The notes: generated by a model not told the origin, from the letters alone. Numbered from the stretch's first letter, positions 17,837-29,542 are shown. The stretch: 64,000 bases of DNA from Pseudomonas sp. FP453 (GCF_030687495.1 NZ_CP117435.1:3414501-3478500), one strand, 5' to 3'. Numbers and translations are program-made.

Positions 17837-18610
17837 ATGACGACTTTAAACGGCAAGACCGCCCTGGTTACCGGTTCCACCAGCGGCATCGGCCTGGGGA
17901 TAGCGCTGAGCCTGGCCAAGGCCGGCGCCGACCTGATCCTCAACGGCTTCGGCGACGCCAGCGCGGTGATCGCCCAGGTGCAGGCGTTTGGCGGCAAGGT
18001 CGGCCATCACCCGGCCGACGTCAGCGACCCGGCGCAGATCGCCGACATGTTCGCCTACGCCGAGCGTGAATTCGGCGGCGTCGACATCCTGGTGAACAAC
18101 GCCGGCATCCAGCACGTGGCGGCGGTGGAAGACTTCCCCGCCGAGCGCTGGGATTCGATCATCGCCATCAACCTGTCGTCGGTGTTCCACAGCACGCGCT
18201 TGAGCCTGCCGGGGATGAAGGCCAAGGGCTGGGGGCGCATCGTCAACATCGCCTCGGTGCACGGCCAGGTCGGTTCGGTCGGCAAGGCGGCGTATGTGGC
18301 GGCCAAGCACGGGGTGATCGGCTTGACCAAGGTGGTGGGCCTGGAGACGGCCACCAGCAATGTGACCTGCAACGCCATCTGCCCGGGCTGGGTGCTGACG
18401 CCGCTGGTGCAGAAGCAGATCGATGATCGCATCGCCACCGGCGTGGACCCGCAGCAGGCGCAGCATGATCTGCTGGCGGAGAAGCAGCCGTCGCTGGAAT
18501 TTGTCACGCCGCCGCAACTGGGCGAGCTGGTGCTGTTCCTGTGCAGCGAAGCCGGCAGCCAGGTGCGCGGTGCCGCGTGGAACATCGACGGTGGCTGGCT
18601 GGCCCAGTAG
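17837..18610 (+). CDS. bdhA: 3-hydroxybutyrate dehydrogenase
   Basis: 257-residue short-chain dehydrogenase from ATG 17837 (GAGG overlaps the permease stop). NAD-binding TGSTSGIGLGIA (about 12-23), NNAG (about 89-92), catalytic Ser in IASVHG and the Tyr-x-x-x-Lys in AAYVAAKHG (about 155-159), and a C-terminal AEKQPSLEFVTPPQLGELVLFL typical of D-3-hydroxybutyrate dehydrogenases, where Gln and His residues near the active site bind the substrate carboxylate. It oxidises (R)-3-hydroxybutyrate to acetoacetate, which the downstream synthetase would activate. Co-transcribed with the permease. Confidence 0.92.
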   Translation: MTTLNGKTALVTGSTSGIGLGIALSLAKAGADLILNGFGDASAVIAQVQAFGGKVGHHPADVSDPAQIADMFAYAEREFGGVDILVNNAGIQHVAAVEDFPAERWDSIIAINLSSVFHSTRLSLPGMKAKGWGRIVNIASVHGQVGSVGKAAYVAAKHGVIGLTKVVGLETATSNVTCNAICPGWVLTPLVQKQIDDRIATGVDPQQAQHDLLAEKQPSLEFVTPPQLGELVLFLCSEAGSQVRGAAWNIDGGWLAQ

Positions 18611-18630
18611 CTCAAACACAGCGAGTCAAA

Positions 18631-18719
18631 TGTGGGAGCTGGCTTGCCTGCGATAGCTGTAGGCCCGTTAACACATCAGTGACTGACACACCGCCATCGC
18701 AGGCAAGCCAGCTCCCACA
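18631..18719. repeat. REP doublet (A-type arms)
   Basis: Complete inverted-arm unit between bdhA and the acetoacetyl-CoA synthetase gene, inside what is probably one operon, so it may reduce read-through or stabilise the upstream message end. Confidence 0.88.
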
Positions 18720-18758
18720 GTTTTAATCTGCGTTTGTTCAAGAATAAGAGGCAGCTTT

Positions 18759-20710
<1,952 letters not shown>

Positions 20711-20854
20711 AAGATGAAAGGTTTCAGCCCTGACACACTCATTTGAAGACAAAACCCCAAGGCATGCTATTTTTCGAGGGGTAGTCAGCCGTTCCCGACT
20801 CACGGGATAATCGGCGTTTGTCATATTTCAAAGCGTCAAGCTCAGGGCTTTTTC

Positions 20855-23353
20855 ATGAATGGAACACCCACCGTCAGCGCAGCCGCCGCCTTGATCGCGC
20901 AGCTGGACTGGGCGCAAAGCCCCCTCGGTGAGATCAACCAGTGGCCACAAAGCCTGCGCACTGCCGTGGATATTGTCGTCCACTCGCCGATGCCGATGCT
21001 CCTGCTGTGGGGCAGCCAACTGACCCAGCTCTACAACGACGGCTTCGCCCTGCTGGCCGGCAACAAGCACCCCCGACGCCCTCGGCCAGCCGGCACACCA
21101 GGCCTGGCCAGAGCTGCAAAGCTTCACCACGCCGATCTACAACGCCGTGCTCGAAGGCCAGGTGCGCACCTTCACCGAGCAGCGCTTTATCCTGCAACGC
21201 AATCACCGTGATACCGAGATCTGGCTGGACCTGACCTACAGCCCGGTGCGTGATGAAAGCGGCAGCGTCGCCGGGATCCTGGTCACCGCCATCGAGACCA
21301 ACGAACGCCGCAAGGCCCAGCACAATACCGAGCAACGCCTGCAACTGGCGCTGGCCGCGCCACCGACGCGGTGGGCACTTGGGATTGGGATATCGGCGAA
21401 GACCGCTTTATCGCCGACGCCCACTTCGCCTACCTGCACGGCGTGGCCCCCGACCACGCCAGCCTGCTGCCCATCAGCGCCTACCTGCAAGGCGTGCACC
21501 CTGAAGACCGCGGCATGGTGGCGCGCAGCATCAAGCATTGCATCACCTTTGGCACCGAATACGCCGAGGAATACCGCCTGCAACAAGCCGACGGCACGGT
21601 GCGCTGGGTGTTTGCCCGGGGGCGTTGCTACAAGGACCACCAGGGCCGCCCCGCGCGTTTTCTCGGCGCGGCGCTGGACCTCACCGAGCGCAAGCACACC
21701 GAACAGGCCTTGCGCCAAAGCCAGACCGAGTTGCAGCTGATCATCAACGCCATGCCGGTGCTGATCGGTTATGTGGATCACGAACAACGCTTTCGCCTGA
21801 ACAACAGCGCGTACCTGGAGTGGTACGGCATGACGCCCCAGGAGCTGTACGGCAAGAGCATCCGCGAAGTGCTCGGCGACGAGGTGTATGCCGGCCGCGA
21901 GGACCAGATCAACGCGGCGCTCAAGGGCAAGGCGTGCAGCTTCCAGACCATCACCCCGCACCGCGATGGGCGCCCGCGTCACGCGCTGATGAAGTACCTG
22001 CCGCGTTTCAGCAATGACGGTTCGGTGAATGGTTTCTACATCTTTGTCATCGATGAAACCGAACGCAAACTCACCGAAGAAGCCCTGCGCAACCTCAACG
22101 AGAACCTCGAAGAACGTGTGGCCCAGCGCACTCAGGCGCTGGCTGAAGCCAACCAGCGCCTGCAAAACGAGATGTTTGAACGCGAACGCGCCGAAGACGC
22201 CCTGCGCCATGCGCAGAAGATGGAAGCCGTGGGCCAGCTGACCGGTGGCATCGCCCACGACTTCAACAATATGCTCACCGGGATCATCGGCAGCCTGGAC
22301 CTGATGCAACGCTACATCGCCGCCGGGCGCAGCGACGAAATCGGCCGGTTTACCGACGCCGCCGTGTCCTCCGCCCACCGTGCCGCCGCCCTCACCCATC
22401 GCCTGCTGGCGTTTTCCCGGCGCCAGTCCCTGGACCGCCGCCCGCTGGATCCGAACCAGCTGGTGGCGTCCCTGGAAGACCTGTTCCGCCGCACCAAGGG
22501 CGCGCATATCGCGCTCAAGGTGCAACTGGGCCACGACATCTGGCCGGTGAACACCGACGCCAGCCAACTGGAAAACGCCCTGCTCAACCTGGTGATCAAC
22601 GCGCGCGACGCCATGCCCGACGGCGGTGAACTGCTGATCGAAACGGCCAACAGCTACCTGGATGGCACCGACATCACCACTTTGGAACCGGTGAAAGCCG
22701 GCGACTACGTGATGCTCGGCGTGTGCGACAACGGCGCGGGCATGGCGCCGAAGATCCTCGCCAAGGCGTTCGACCCGTTCTTTACCACCAAGCCCATCGG
22801 CCAAGGCACGGGCCTCGGGCTGTCGATGATCTACGGCTTTGCCCAGCAGTCCGGCGGGCACGTGACCATCCACAGCGCACCGGGCCAGGGCACCTGCGTG
22901 CGCCTGTACCTGCCGCGGCTGCACGGCACCGCGCTGGAAAGCAGCCTGCCGGCCAGCCTGACTGAAGCGCCGGTGGCCCTGGCCGGTGAAGCCGTGGTGG
23001 TGGTCGAAGACGACCCGGCCGTGCGCATGCTGGTGGTCAACGTGCTCGACGAGTTGGGCTACACCGCCCACCAGGCGGCGGATGCCCGCACCGCGCTGCC
23101 GCTGCTGGAATCGGATTTGCGCGTGGACCTGCTGGTCACCGACGTCGGCCTGCCGGGCATGAACGGCCGGCAACTGGCAGAGATCGCCCGCCAGCATCGG
23201 CCGGGCCTGCGCGTGTTGTTCATGACCGGTTACGCAGAGAAGGCCGCCGAGCGCCAGGGTTTCCTGGAGGACGGCATGGACATGGTGGCCAAGCCGTTTT
23301 CCATCGACCTGCTGGCCACGAAAATCCGCAGCATGATCAGCGTGGTCGAATGA
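20855..23353 (+). pseudogene. Hybrid PAS sensor histidine kinase/response regulator, two frameshifts
   Basis: Conceptual product ~830 residues: N-terminal PAS-like region (LGEINQWPQSLRTAVDIVVHSPMPMLLLWG), two further PAS/PAC units, a coiled coil ([19 protein letters not shown]), HisKA H-box [17 protein letters not shown], HATPase with NARDAMPDGG and GTGLGLSMIYGF, and a receiver domain with DDP and phospho-acceptor Asp in LLVTDVGLPGM. Soluble. The first break is one extra C in the run at 21070-21074, the second a two-base surplus in the GC-run near 21353-21364; correcting both restores KHPDALGQPAHQAW and LALAATDAVGTWDWD. From 21371 the frame is open for 660 residues. Same architecture as the intact gene at 48325-50025. 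Signal unknown. Confidence 0.8.
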
Positions 23354-23398
23354 GTTCAGGCATAATCGCCCGCCGTTGCAGGTACCTGGTAGAGATCA

Positions 23399-23674
23399 AT
23401 GAAAGCCCAAGCCCGTCATATCCTGGTGAAAACCAGCGAAGAAGCCGAACAACTCAAGCAGCGCATTGCCAAGGGCGAAGCCTTTGACGTGCTGGCGAAG
23501 AAGTACTCCACCTGCCCGTCAGGCAAGCGCGGCGGTGATCTGGGGGAGATTCGGCCGGGGCAGATGGTGGGGGTGATTGACGCGGTGATTTTCAAGAAGC
23601 CGCTGCGGGTGGTGCATGGGCCGATCAAGAGCAAGTTTGGGTATCACCTGGTGCAGGTGTTTTACCGCGACTGA
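23399..23674 (+). CDS. Parvulin-type peptidyl-prolyl isomerase, second copy
   Basis: 91 residues starting MKAQARHILVKTSEEAEQLKQRI, with the same single rotamase domain as the gene at 8681: KYSTCPSGKRGGDLGEIRPGQMVGVIDAVIF and SKFGYHLVQVFYRD. Catalytic His, Cys, Met and final His are kept. It is cytoplasmic and more basic than the first copy. Ribosome site is weak (GGTAGAGA). It stands alone between the sensor kinase and a long REP hairpin, about 45 bases after the kinase stop. Confidence 0.9.
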   Translation: MKAQARHILVKTSEEAEQLKQRIAKGEAFDVLAKKYSTCPSGKRGGDLGEIRPGQMVGVIDAVIFKKPLRVVHGPIKSKFGYHLVQVFYRD

Positions 23675-23694
23675 GGGGTTGGCTTGAAGCCGCT

Positions 23695-23778
23695 ATCGCA
23701 GGCAAGCCAGCTCCCACAGTTGACCGAGTTCCTTCAAACAAAACTCGATCAACTGTGGGAGCCGGGCTTGCCCGCGAT
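23695..23778. repeat. Outward-facing REP pair with a paired spacer
   Basis: Left arm is A-type in inverse orientation (23695-23718) and right arm is a GAGCCGGGCTTGCCCGCGAT variant (23754-23778). The spacer itself holds a 12-of-13 inverted repeat (AGTTGACCGAGTT / AACTCGATCAACT), so the whole unit can fold as one long hairpin. Confidence 0.8.
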
Positions 23779-23795
23779 CCGCCGCAGGCGGCCAT

Positions 23796-24701
23796 TCATC
23801 GGGGTATCAGCGCCCCCGGCAACTGAATCACCCGACTCGCCAACCGATGCCCCGCCACCGCTGCCTCTTGCGGCGAGCCGCCCTTCAAGCGGCTGGCCAG
23901 ATACGCCGCACTGAACGAATCCCCCGCCGCCGTCGTATCCACCACCTTCTCGACTTTCACCGCCGGCACGCCAAAGCGCTCGCCCTTGAAACGGATCAGG
24001 CAGTCCTGCGCACCACGCTTGAGCACCACTTCCGCAATCGCCGGATACGCCGCAAACACCTGCTCACTGCTGGCATACCCAAACAACGCGCGCTCGTCAT
24101 CCTCAGTCAGCAACGCCATGTCCACCTCGGCCAAGACCTTGCCATACGCCTCACGTGCCGCCTCGACACTGGCCCACAAACGCGGGCGGTAGTTGTTGTC
24201 GAACACCACCTTGCCGCCGCGCCGGCGGGTTTCGACCAAGGTGTGCAGCAAGCGCTCACGGCCGATTTCACCCAGCACTGCCAGGGTGATACCGCTGAAA
24301 TACACCACGTCGTAATCCGGCAGCGCCGCCAGGATCGGTTCGGCGGCGGGCGTGGTGAAGCAGTCGCGCACGGCGGCTTCGTTGCGCCAGTAGAGGAATT
24401 TGCGTTCGCCATTGGCGTCGGTCTGGATGCAGTACAAACCCGGCAAGCGCCCGGGCAGGCGCTGGACCATGCCGAGGCCAAGACCTTCGTCAGCCCATTG
24501 CTGGCACATGGCGTCGCTGAAGCTGTCATCGCCTAGCGCCGTCACATAGTCGACATGGCCGCTATCGCCCAGCTCGCGGCGCAGGTAGACCGCCGTGTTC
24601 AGGGTGTCGCCGCCGAAGCTTTGGTGCAGGCTGCCGTCGGCGCGGTGTTGCAGTTCGATCATGCATTCGCCGATGAGGGCGATGTGGGGGAGGGTGGTCA
24701 T
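23796..24701 (-). CDS. kdgK: PfkB-family sugar kinase, likely 2-keto-3-deoxygluconate kinase
   Basis: 301 residues: start IALIGECMIELQ, GGDTLNTAVYLRRE, YVTALGDDSFSD and the C-terminal catalytic motif DTTAAGDSFSAAYLA with the base Asp in GDSF; FDNNYRPRLW in the middle is typical of KDG kinases. It would phosphorylate 2-dehydro-3-deoxygluconate to KDPG for the Entner-Doudoroff aldolase. It is the last gene of a leftward cluster containing a PLP-dependent deaminase, an IclR regulator, RidA and an amino-acid-type importer, separated from the deaminase by a REP unit. The context suggests the KDG comes from an amino sugar acid. Confidence 0.85.
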   Translation of the reverse strand: MTTLPHIALIGECMIELQHRADGSLHQSFGGDTLNTAVYLRRELGDSGHVDYVTALGDDSFSDAMCQQWADEGLGLGMVQRLPGRLPGLYCIQTDANGERKFLYWRNEAAVRDCFTTPAAEPILAALPDYDVVYFSGITLAVLGEIGRERLLHTLVETRRRGGKVVFDNNYRPRLWASVEAAREAYGKVLAEVDMALLTEDDERALFGYASSEQVFAAYPAIAEVVLKRGAQDCLIRFKGERFGVPAVKVEKVVDTTAAGDSFSAAYLASRLKGGSPQEAAVAGHRLASRVIQLPGALIPR

Positions 24702-24732
24702 GGCGGTTTTCTCGGGTGTTTTTCAGGGCCCC

Positions 24733-24804
24733 ATCGCAGGCAAGCCAGCTCCCACATTTTGATCTGTGAGCACTTTCAAATGTGGGAGCTGGCTTGCCTG
24801 CGAT
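24733..24804. repeat. Outward-facing REP pair (A-type arms)
   Basis: Arms at 24733-24756 and 24781-24804 are in the opposite order to the other doublets (GGCAAGCC first), with a short spacer. Lies between kdgK and the deaminase gene. Confidence 0.85.
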
Positions 24805-24818
24805 GGCCGCGACTCGGT

Positions 24819-26027
24819 CTAGAAGCAGGTATGCAGACTCTCAACCACCTGCAACTGCTCATCCACCAGGCACCCCACCTGCCACTTGTCAAAGGTCAGG
24901 CACGGGTGCGAAGTACCAAAGGAAATGATGTCGCCAATGCGCAGTTCAACCCCAGCCGCAACAGTCATGAACGCATGCTGGTCCATCACCGCCGTGACCT
25001 TGCACGCGCTCACATCATCCCCTTCGGCGCCCACAACACCCGCCTTGTAACGCTTGAGCGGCACTGGCAAACCGGCGTCGTAGGCCACGTCGCGCTTGCC
25101 CAGGGCGATCACCGCAAAACCCGGCTCGGGCATCGATTGCACATGAGCCCAGACTTCCAGGGCCGGGCGCAGACCTTCGCTGAGGTCGCTGCGACGGTCG
25201 AGCACGCAGCATTGCGCTTCTTTGTAGATGCCATGGTCATGGGCCACGTAGCTGCCGGGGCGCAACACGCTGAGGAAACGGCCGGCAGCGTTTTGCGCCT
25301 CGAAAGACTCGGCGATCAAGTCGTACCAGGCCGAACCCGAAGCGGTGACGATGGGCTTGGGCAGGTCGAATGAACCGTTGTTCTGCAGATCCACCGCCAG
25401 GCGCACCAGGCTCGCGGCGAAGTCGCGGATACCGCTGATGGCGTGCTCGCCATGGATCACCCCTTCGTAGCCTTCGATCCCGGTGAGGGCCAGGGCCGGC
25501 TGGGCCTTGATCGCCTTGGCCAGGTCGCGCACTTCCTGCTCGCTGCGGCAACCGCAACGGCCGCCGACCACGCCGTATTCGATCATCACGTTGAGGCGCA
25601 GGCCACGGGCGGCGAAAAACAGGCCGAGGTCGGCGACGTTGTCCGGGTGATCGACCATGCAGTGGAAATCAAAATCCTTGTCCGCCAGCAGATCGGCGAT
25701 CAACGCCATGTTGGGCGCGCCCACCAGTTGGTTGGCCATCAGCACGCGGCGCACGCCACCGGCATAGGCGGCGCGGGTCTGCACTGCGCTGGCCAGGGTG
25801 ATGCCCCAGGCGCCCGCGGCGATCTGGCGTTGGAACAGCGCCGGCATCATGCTGGTCTTGCCATGGGGCGCCAGTTCGGCGCCGCTGTTGCTGACGAAGG
25901 TTTGCATCCAGCGGATGTTGTGTTCCAGGGCCTCGCGGTGCAGCACCAGGGCGGGCAGGCTGACGTCACGGACCAGGTGGGCACCGACGGCGGCGGCGCC
26001 CTTTTCAACGGCATTGATGGCAGACAT
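24819..26027 (-). CDS. PLP-dependent amino acid deaminase/dehydratase (D-serine dehydratase-like fold)
   Basis: 402 residues of the alanine-racemase-fold (type III) PLP family shared by D-threonine aldolase and eukaryotic-type D-serine dehydratase. PLP lysine in LAPHGKTSM (about residue 57), VDHPDNV, GIEGYEG, GSAWYD, the barrel-end HDHGIYKE, and the C-terminal D-ser dehydratase domain ending TSHPCLTFDKW, with the His and Cys that bind zinc in that family. Commonly annotated 'amino acid deaminase'. With a KDG kinase, RidA and an importer as neighbours, a fitting substrate would be D-glucosaminate (2-amino-2-deoxygluconate), which gives KDG plus ammonia; D-serine or another beta-hydroxy D-amino acid is the alternative. 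Confidence 0.83.
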   Translation of the reverse strand: MSAINAVEKGAAAVGAHLVRDVSLPALVLHREALEHNIRWMQTFVSNSGAELAPHGKTSMMPALFQRQIAAGAWGITLASAVQTRAAYAGGVRRVLMANQLVGAPNMALIADLLADKDFDFHCMVDHPDNVADLGLFFAARGLRLNVMIEYGVVGGRCGCRSEQEVRDLAKAIKAQPALALTGIEGYEGVIHGEHAISGIRDFAASLVRLAVDLQNNGSFDLPKPIVTASGSAWYDLIAESFEAQNAAGRFLSVLRPGSYVAHDHGIYKEAQCCVLDRRSDLSEGLRPALEVWAHVQSMPEPGFAVIALGKRDVAYDAGLPVPLKRYKAGVVGAEGDDVSACKVTAVMDQHAFMTVAAGVELRIGDIISFGTSHPCLTFDKWQVGCLVDEQLQVVESLHTCF

Positions 26028-26036
26028 GAAATGCTC

Positions 26037-26801
26037 CTATTCGTTGATGCGACGGGCCAGGTTGTTGGCGCTGTCGATCAGCACCCGGCGATAGTCGTTG
26101 TAGTTTTTCAGTGCATCGGCCCGTGGGGCGACGATGCACAGGGTCGCAATGCTGATGCCCTGCGCGTCCCGTACCGGGGCGGCAAAGCAATGGGTAAAGG
26201 TGTCGGCCACGCTGTCGAAGGAAAAGAAACCATCGAGGGTGGCCTGGCGGATTTGTGCGAGGAAGGTGTCCAGCGGCAAGCGCTGGCCGTCCGGCAGGAT
26301 AAAGTCATCGTGGTCGATCAGGTCGATGATCTGCTTGTCGCTCAAATGCCCGAGCAACAGGCGCCCGGACGCGGTCCAGGGGATCGGCGCGTTTTCGCCG
26401 ATATCCGAGGAAATGCGAAAATGCCGCTCGCCCTCGCGCATCAGCGCCACCGTGTATTTGCGCCCGTTGAGCAGGCACATCTGCGCGGTTTCGTGGGTCT
26501 GGCTGACGATCTCCTGCAAGGCGTGGTCGGCCTCGCGGGTCAGGTCGAAGTGCCGCAGGTGCGCCTGGCCGAGAAAGTACAGCTGGCGGCCGAGGTAGAC
26601 GTGACCGTCCTTGCCCACGGTTTCGAGGATGCGCCGCTCCAGCAGCGAAGCGACCAGCTCATAGACCGTGGACTTGGGGCTGCCGATGCCGCTGGCAATA
26701 TCATTCGGGCGCAGGGGCTGGCCGATCTCCTTGAGAAAATCGAGGATATCGAACGCCCGGTCCAGGCCTTTGGCGCGGCGTTTGATGGTGTCTTCGGTCA
26801 T
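26037..26801 (-). CDS. IclR-family transcriptional regulator
   Basis: 254 residues from ATG 26801 (the longer open frame upstream runs into the REP unit and is not coding). N-terminal winged helix: RAFDILDFLKEIGQPLRPNDIASGIGSPKSTVYELVASLL; C-terminal effector domain with GKDGHVYLGRQLYFLG, ISSDIGENAPIPWTASGRLLLG and SIATLCIVAP. Nine bases separate its stop side from the deaminase start, so it is probably co-transcribed with deaminase and kinase and regulates them or the importer. A near-palindrome AGTA-T-TACT occurs just upstream (around 26822-26832) and might be an operator, but this is weak. Confidence 0.88.
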   Translation of the reverse strand: MTEDTIKRRAKGLDRAFDILDFLKEIGQPLRPNDIASGIGSPKSTVYELVASLLERRILETVGKDGHVYLGRQLYFLGQAHLRHFDLTREADHALQEIVSQTHETAQMCLLNGRKYTVALMREGERHFRISSDIGENAPIPWTASGRLLLGHLSDKQIIDLIDHDDFILPDGQRLPLDTFLAQIRQATLDGFFSFDSVADTFTHCFAAPVRDAQGISIATLCIVAPRADALKNYNDYRRVLIDSANNLARRINE

Positions 26802-26847
26802 GGCAGTTTTGGTCCGGTCATAGTAGTAATACTGCACAGTGAACCCC

Positions 26848-26936
26848 TGTGGGAGCGGGCTTGCCCGCGATGGCGGTGGCTCAGTCAGACATGGGTTGAC
26901 TGACACTCCGTCATCGCAGGCAAGCCAGCTCCCACA
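26848..26936. repeat. Hybrid REP doublet (one B-type and one A-type arm)
   Basis: Left arm is TGTGGGAGCGGGCTTGCCCGCGAT (B-type), right arm is ATCGCAGGCAAGCCAGCTCCCACA (A-type). All inward-facing doublets to the left have two A arms and those to the right two B arms. Lies between ridA and the IclR gene. Confidence 0.85.
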
Positions 26937-26968
26937 TTGGCGCAGCGGTGGGCTTCAGATCGCTGCAT

Positions 26969-27358
26969 TTAGCCCTTTTTCTTGTAGGCCACGCAATCGA
27001 TCTCCACCTTGCAATCCACCATCATGTTGGCCTGCACACAGGCCCGCGCCGGGGCGTGTTCAGGGGTGAAGTATTCGCCGAAGACCTTGTTGAAACTCCA
27101 GAAGTCGCGCGGGTCTTCCAGCCACACGCCGACACGCACCACGTCTTTCAACTCGTAGCCGGCTTCTTCGAGAATCGCCACCACATTGCGCAGGGTCTGC
27201 CGGGTTTGCTCGACGATGCCGCCGCTGATGATTTCACCGTCCACCGCTGGCACTTGGCCCGAGACGTAGAGCCAGCCGTCCGCTTCCACCGCGCGGGCGA
27301 AAGGACGGGGCTGGCCGCCGCCGGCAGTGCTGCCGGTGCCGTAACGAGTAATGCTCAT
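26969..27358 (-). CDS. ridA: RidA family enamine/imine deaminase
   Basis: 129 residues starting MSITRYGTGS after an AGGAGG-type site; a longer frame to 27460 overlaps the ATPase gene and is rejected. RidA features: PFARAVEADGWLYVSGQVPAVDGEI, TRQTLRNVVAILEEAGYELKDVVRVGVWLEDPRDF, and the C-terminal PARACVQANMMVDCKVEIDCVAY containing the substrate-binding Arg and the Glu near the end. RidA hydrolyses reactive enamines released by PLP dehydratases, which fits its place beside a PLP deaminase. Second-to-last promoter-proximal block of the leftward cluster, 16 bases after the ATPase stop. Confidence 0.9.
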   Translation of the reverse strand: MSITRYGTGSTAGGGQPRPFARAVEADGWLYVSGQVPAVDGEIISGGIVEQTRQTLRNVVAILEEAGYELKDVVRVGVWLEDPRDFWSFNKVFGEYFTPEHAPARACVQANMMVDCKVEIDCVAYKKKG

Positions 27359-27374
27359 AAAAATAGCCTCCTGA

Positions 27375-28157
27375 TTAAAAACGAATGTTCTTGAGAAATT
27401 CCGCCAGGCGCGGCGATTGCGGGCGTTCGAAGATGTCCTTCGAGCTGCCCTGCTCTTCAATGCGGCCCTGGTTCATGAAAACGATCTTGTCCGACACTTC
27501 ATAGGCAAAGCGCATTTCGTGGGTGACCAGCAACATGGTCATGCCCTCTTCCGCCAGGCCCTTGATCACGCTGAGCACTTCGCCCACCAACTCGGGGTCG
27601 AGGGCCGAGGTGACTTCGTCGAACAGCATCAGGCTCGGGTTCATCGCAATGGCGCGGGCAATCGCCACGCGCTGTTGCTGGCCGCCGGAGAGCTGGCCGG
27701 GGAAGTGGTTGCGCCGCTCCAGAAGCCCTACGCGGTCGAGCCATTTTTCCGCGAGTGCCACGGCCTCGTCCTTACCCATCTTCTTGACCTTGAGCAGGCC
27801 GAGGGTGACGTTCTGCAACGCCGTCAAATGCGGGAACAGGTTGAACTGCTGGAACGCCATGCCGGTCATGGCGCGGTGCTGGGAAATCACCCGCTCGGGG
27901 TGGCGCACGCGCTTGCCGCCGATGTCGCTGTAGCCGATGGACTCACCGTCGAGGGTGATCTGCCCGCCCTGGAACTCTTCCAGCAGGTTGACGCAGCGCA
28001 ACAGCGTGGTCTTGCCCGAGCCGCTGGAGCCGATCAACGTGACCACGTTGCCGCGCTGCAGGGTCAGGTCGACGCCCTTGAGCACTTCCACCTCGCCGTA
28101 CTGTTTGCGCAGGCCGCGGATATTGAGCAACGGTTGCTCGATGTGAGGTTGGTTCAT
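27375..28157 (-). CDS. Polar amino acid-type ABC transporter ATPase
   Basis: 260 residues, GlnQ/HisP-type: Walker [10 protein letters not shown] (about 43-51), Q-loop [13 protein letters not shown], signature [14 protein letters not shown], Walker [13 protein letters not shown] and H-loop THEM. A short insert [18 protein letters not shown] before the Q-loop is typical of the glutamine/histidine branch. It starts within the last bases of the upstream permease gene (overlap of 4), showing translational coupling. Powers uptake of the solute bound by the protein encoded at 29543-30391. Confidence 0.92.
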   Translation of the reverse strand: MNQPHIEQPLLNIRGLRKQYGEVEVLKGVDLTLQRGNVVTLIGSSGSGKTTLLRCVNLLEEFQGGQITLDGESIGYSDIGGKRVRHPERVISQHRAMTGMAFQQFNLFPHLTALQNVTLGLLKVKKMGKDEAVALAEKWLDRVGLLERRNHFPGQLSGGQQQRVAIARAIAMNPSLMLFDEVTSALDPELVGEVLSVIKGLAEEGMTMLLVTHEMRFAYEVSDKIVFMNQGRIEEQGSSKDIFERPQSPRLAEFLKNIRF

Positions 28158-28816
28158 GGCAAGGCCACCCGCTTTTCAATGTAGCGCCCGAATAATTCAA
28201 TGGCGTAGTTGATGACAAAGAACAGAAACCCGGCGAACAGGTAGAACTCCAGGGTCATGAACGTGCGCGCAATCACTTGCTGGGTACTGAGCAGCAATTC
28301 CGCCACGCCGATCACCGACAGCAGCGTCGAGGCCTTGACGATTTCCGTGGAGGAATTGACCCAGGTCGGCAGGATCTGCCGCAGCGCTTGCGGCAACAGC
28401 ACGTAGGCCAGGGACTGCTGGAACGTCAGGCCAATCGCCTTGCCCGCTTCCAGTTGCCCGCGGGGAATGGCTTGCAGTGCACCACGCACGATCTCCGACA
28501 CGTGGGAGCCGCAAAACAGTGTCAAGCCGACCGCACCGGCCTGGAACGCGCTGATCTGCCAACCGAGGGCCGGCAACATGTAGAAACACGCGAGCACCAG
28601 CACAAACACCGGCGTGCCACGGATCAGATCGACATACAGACGAAACGGCGCACGCATCCAGAACTTGCCGTAGGTCAGGATCAACCCGGCGACAATGCCG
28701 ATCAGGGTGCCGAAGATAATCGCCAGCGCCGACACATACACACTGGCTTGAAAGCCCGCCCACAGGGTATCCCGGGCGATCCACAACTCATGCAGCCAGC
28801 TGGGGGACTCGTACAT
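28154..28816 (-). CDS. Amino acid-type ABC transporter permease
   Basis: 220 residues with about five membrane helices and the HisMQ-type EAA loop ARGAL.. ([35 protein letters not shown]). Starts [26 protein letters not shown] second permease of the same family lies immediately upstream, so the channel is probably a heterodimer. Overlaps the ATPase start by 4 bases. Confidence 0.9.
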   Translation of the reverse strand: MYESPSWLHELWIARDTLWAGFQASVYVSALAIIFGTLIGIVAGLILTYGKFWMRAPFRLYVDLIRGTPVFVLVLACFYMLPALGWQISAFQAGAVGLTLFCGSHVSEIVRGALQAIPRGQLEAGKAIGLTFQQSLAYVLLPQALRQILPTWVNSSTEIVKASTLLSVIGVAELLLSTQQVIARTFMTLEFYLFAGFLFFVINYAIELFGRYIEKRVALP

Positions 28817-28827
28817 GGGAACCCTCC

Positions 28828-29490
28828 TTAACGACGGATCGCCAGACGCTGTTCCAGGTAACGGAGCAGCATGGCAATGAGGTAACAGGCAGCCACGTAG
28901 AGCGCGGTCGTGACCAGCCAGGTTTCAATCACCCGGTAGCTTTCGACGTTGATCTTGCGGGCGTAATAGGTCAGCTCCGGCACGGCAATCGCGGCGGCCA
29001 GCGAGGTGTCCTTGAACAGCGAGATAAAGTTGTTCGACAGCGCCGGCAACACGTTGCGCAACATCACCGGCACGGTGATGTAGGCCCGGATGCGCCATTC
29101 GCCCAGGCCGATGGCCAGGCCGGCTTCACGCAGGCCCTTGGGAATATTCAACAGCCCGGCGCGGAATACTTCGGTCAGGTAGGCACCGGCGTACAACGAC
29201 AGGGTGATGATGAACGAGGGGATTTTGTCGAGACGAATCCCCAGGGACGGCAACGCAAAGTAGATCAACAGGATCAGCACCAGAATCGGCGTATTGCGCA
29301 CCACCGTCACATACACCGAGGCAAAGATGCGCAACGCACGGTGCTTGGACAGCATGGCAAACGCCATCAGCAGGCCGATCACGCAGCCGATGGCGATCGA
29401 CAGCAATGCCAGTTGCAGGCCCAGACCGAGCCCCGCCAGCAAGGTGTCGAAATCGCGCCACACGGCGGCAAAGTTCAACTGATAGTTCAT
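28828..29490 (-). CDS. Amino acid-type ABC transporter permease
   Basis: 220 residues, HisMQ family: start MNYQLNFAAVWRDFDTLLAGLGLGLQLALLSIAIG, EAA loop FRAGLLNIPKGLREAGLAIGLGEWRIRAYITVPVMLRNVLP, five predicted helices. It follows the binding-protein gene after a strong intercistronic hairpin and precedes its partner permease by 11 bases. Together they form the membrane part of the importer. Confidence 0.9.
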   Translation of the reverse strand: MNYQLNFAAVWRDFDTLLAGLGLGLQLALLSIAIGCVIGLLMAFAMLSKHRALRIFASVYVTVVRNTPILVLILLIYFALPSLGIRLDKIPSFIITLSLYAGAYLTEVFRAGLLNIPKGLREAGLAIGLGEWRIRAYITVPVMLRNVLPALSNNFISLFKDTSLAAAIAVPELTYYARKINVESYRVIETWLVTTALYVAACYLIAMLLRYLEQRLAIRR

Positions 29491-29508
29491 GGTCAGCAGT
29501 ACCTAATA

Positions 29509-29530
29509 GGGGCGCCGTCGGCGGCGCCCC
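29509..29530 (-). promoter_or_regulatory. Intercistronic hairpin between binding-protein and permease genes
   Basis: Perfect 9-bp GC stem (29509-29517 with 29522-29530) around a 4-base loop, in the 52-base gap after the binding-protein gene. No T-tract follows on the minus strand, so it is more likely an mRNA-stabilising/attenuating stem than a full terminator. Such hairpins keep binding-protein levels above permease levels. Confidence 0.6.
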
Positions 29531-29542
29531 GGTTGTCACGAA

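Noticed and set aside
16378..17997. 539-codon frame opposite the GntP permease
   Set aside because: Rich in His, Arg, Gln and Gly with no domain; typical high-GC antisense artefact.
21236..23197. 653-codon open frame opposite the sensor kinase
   Set aside because: Antisense shadow; kinase motifs on the + strand are unmistakable.
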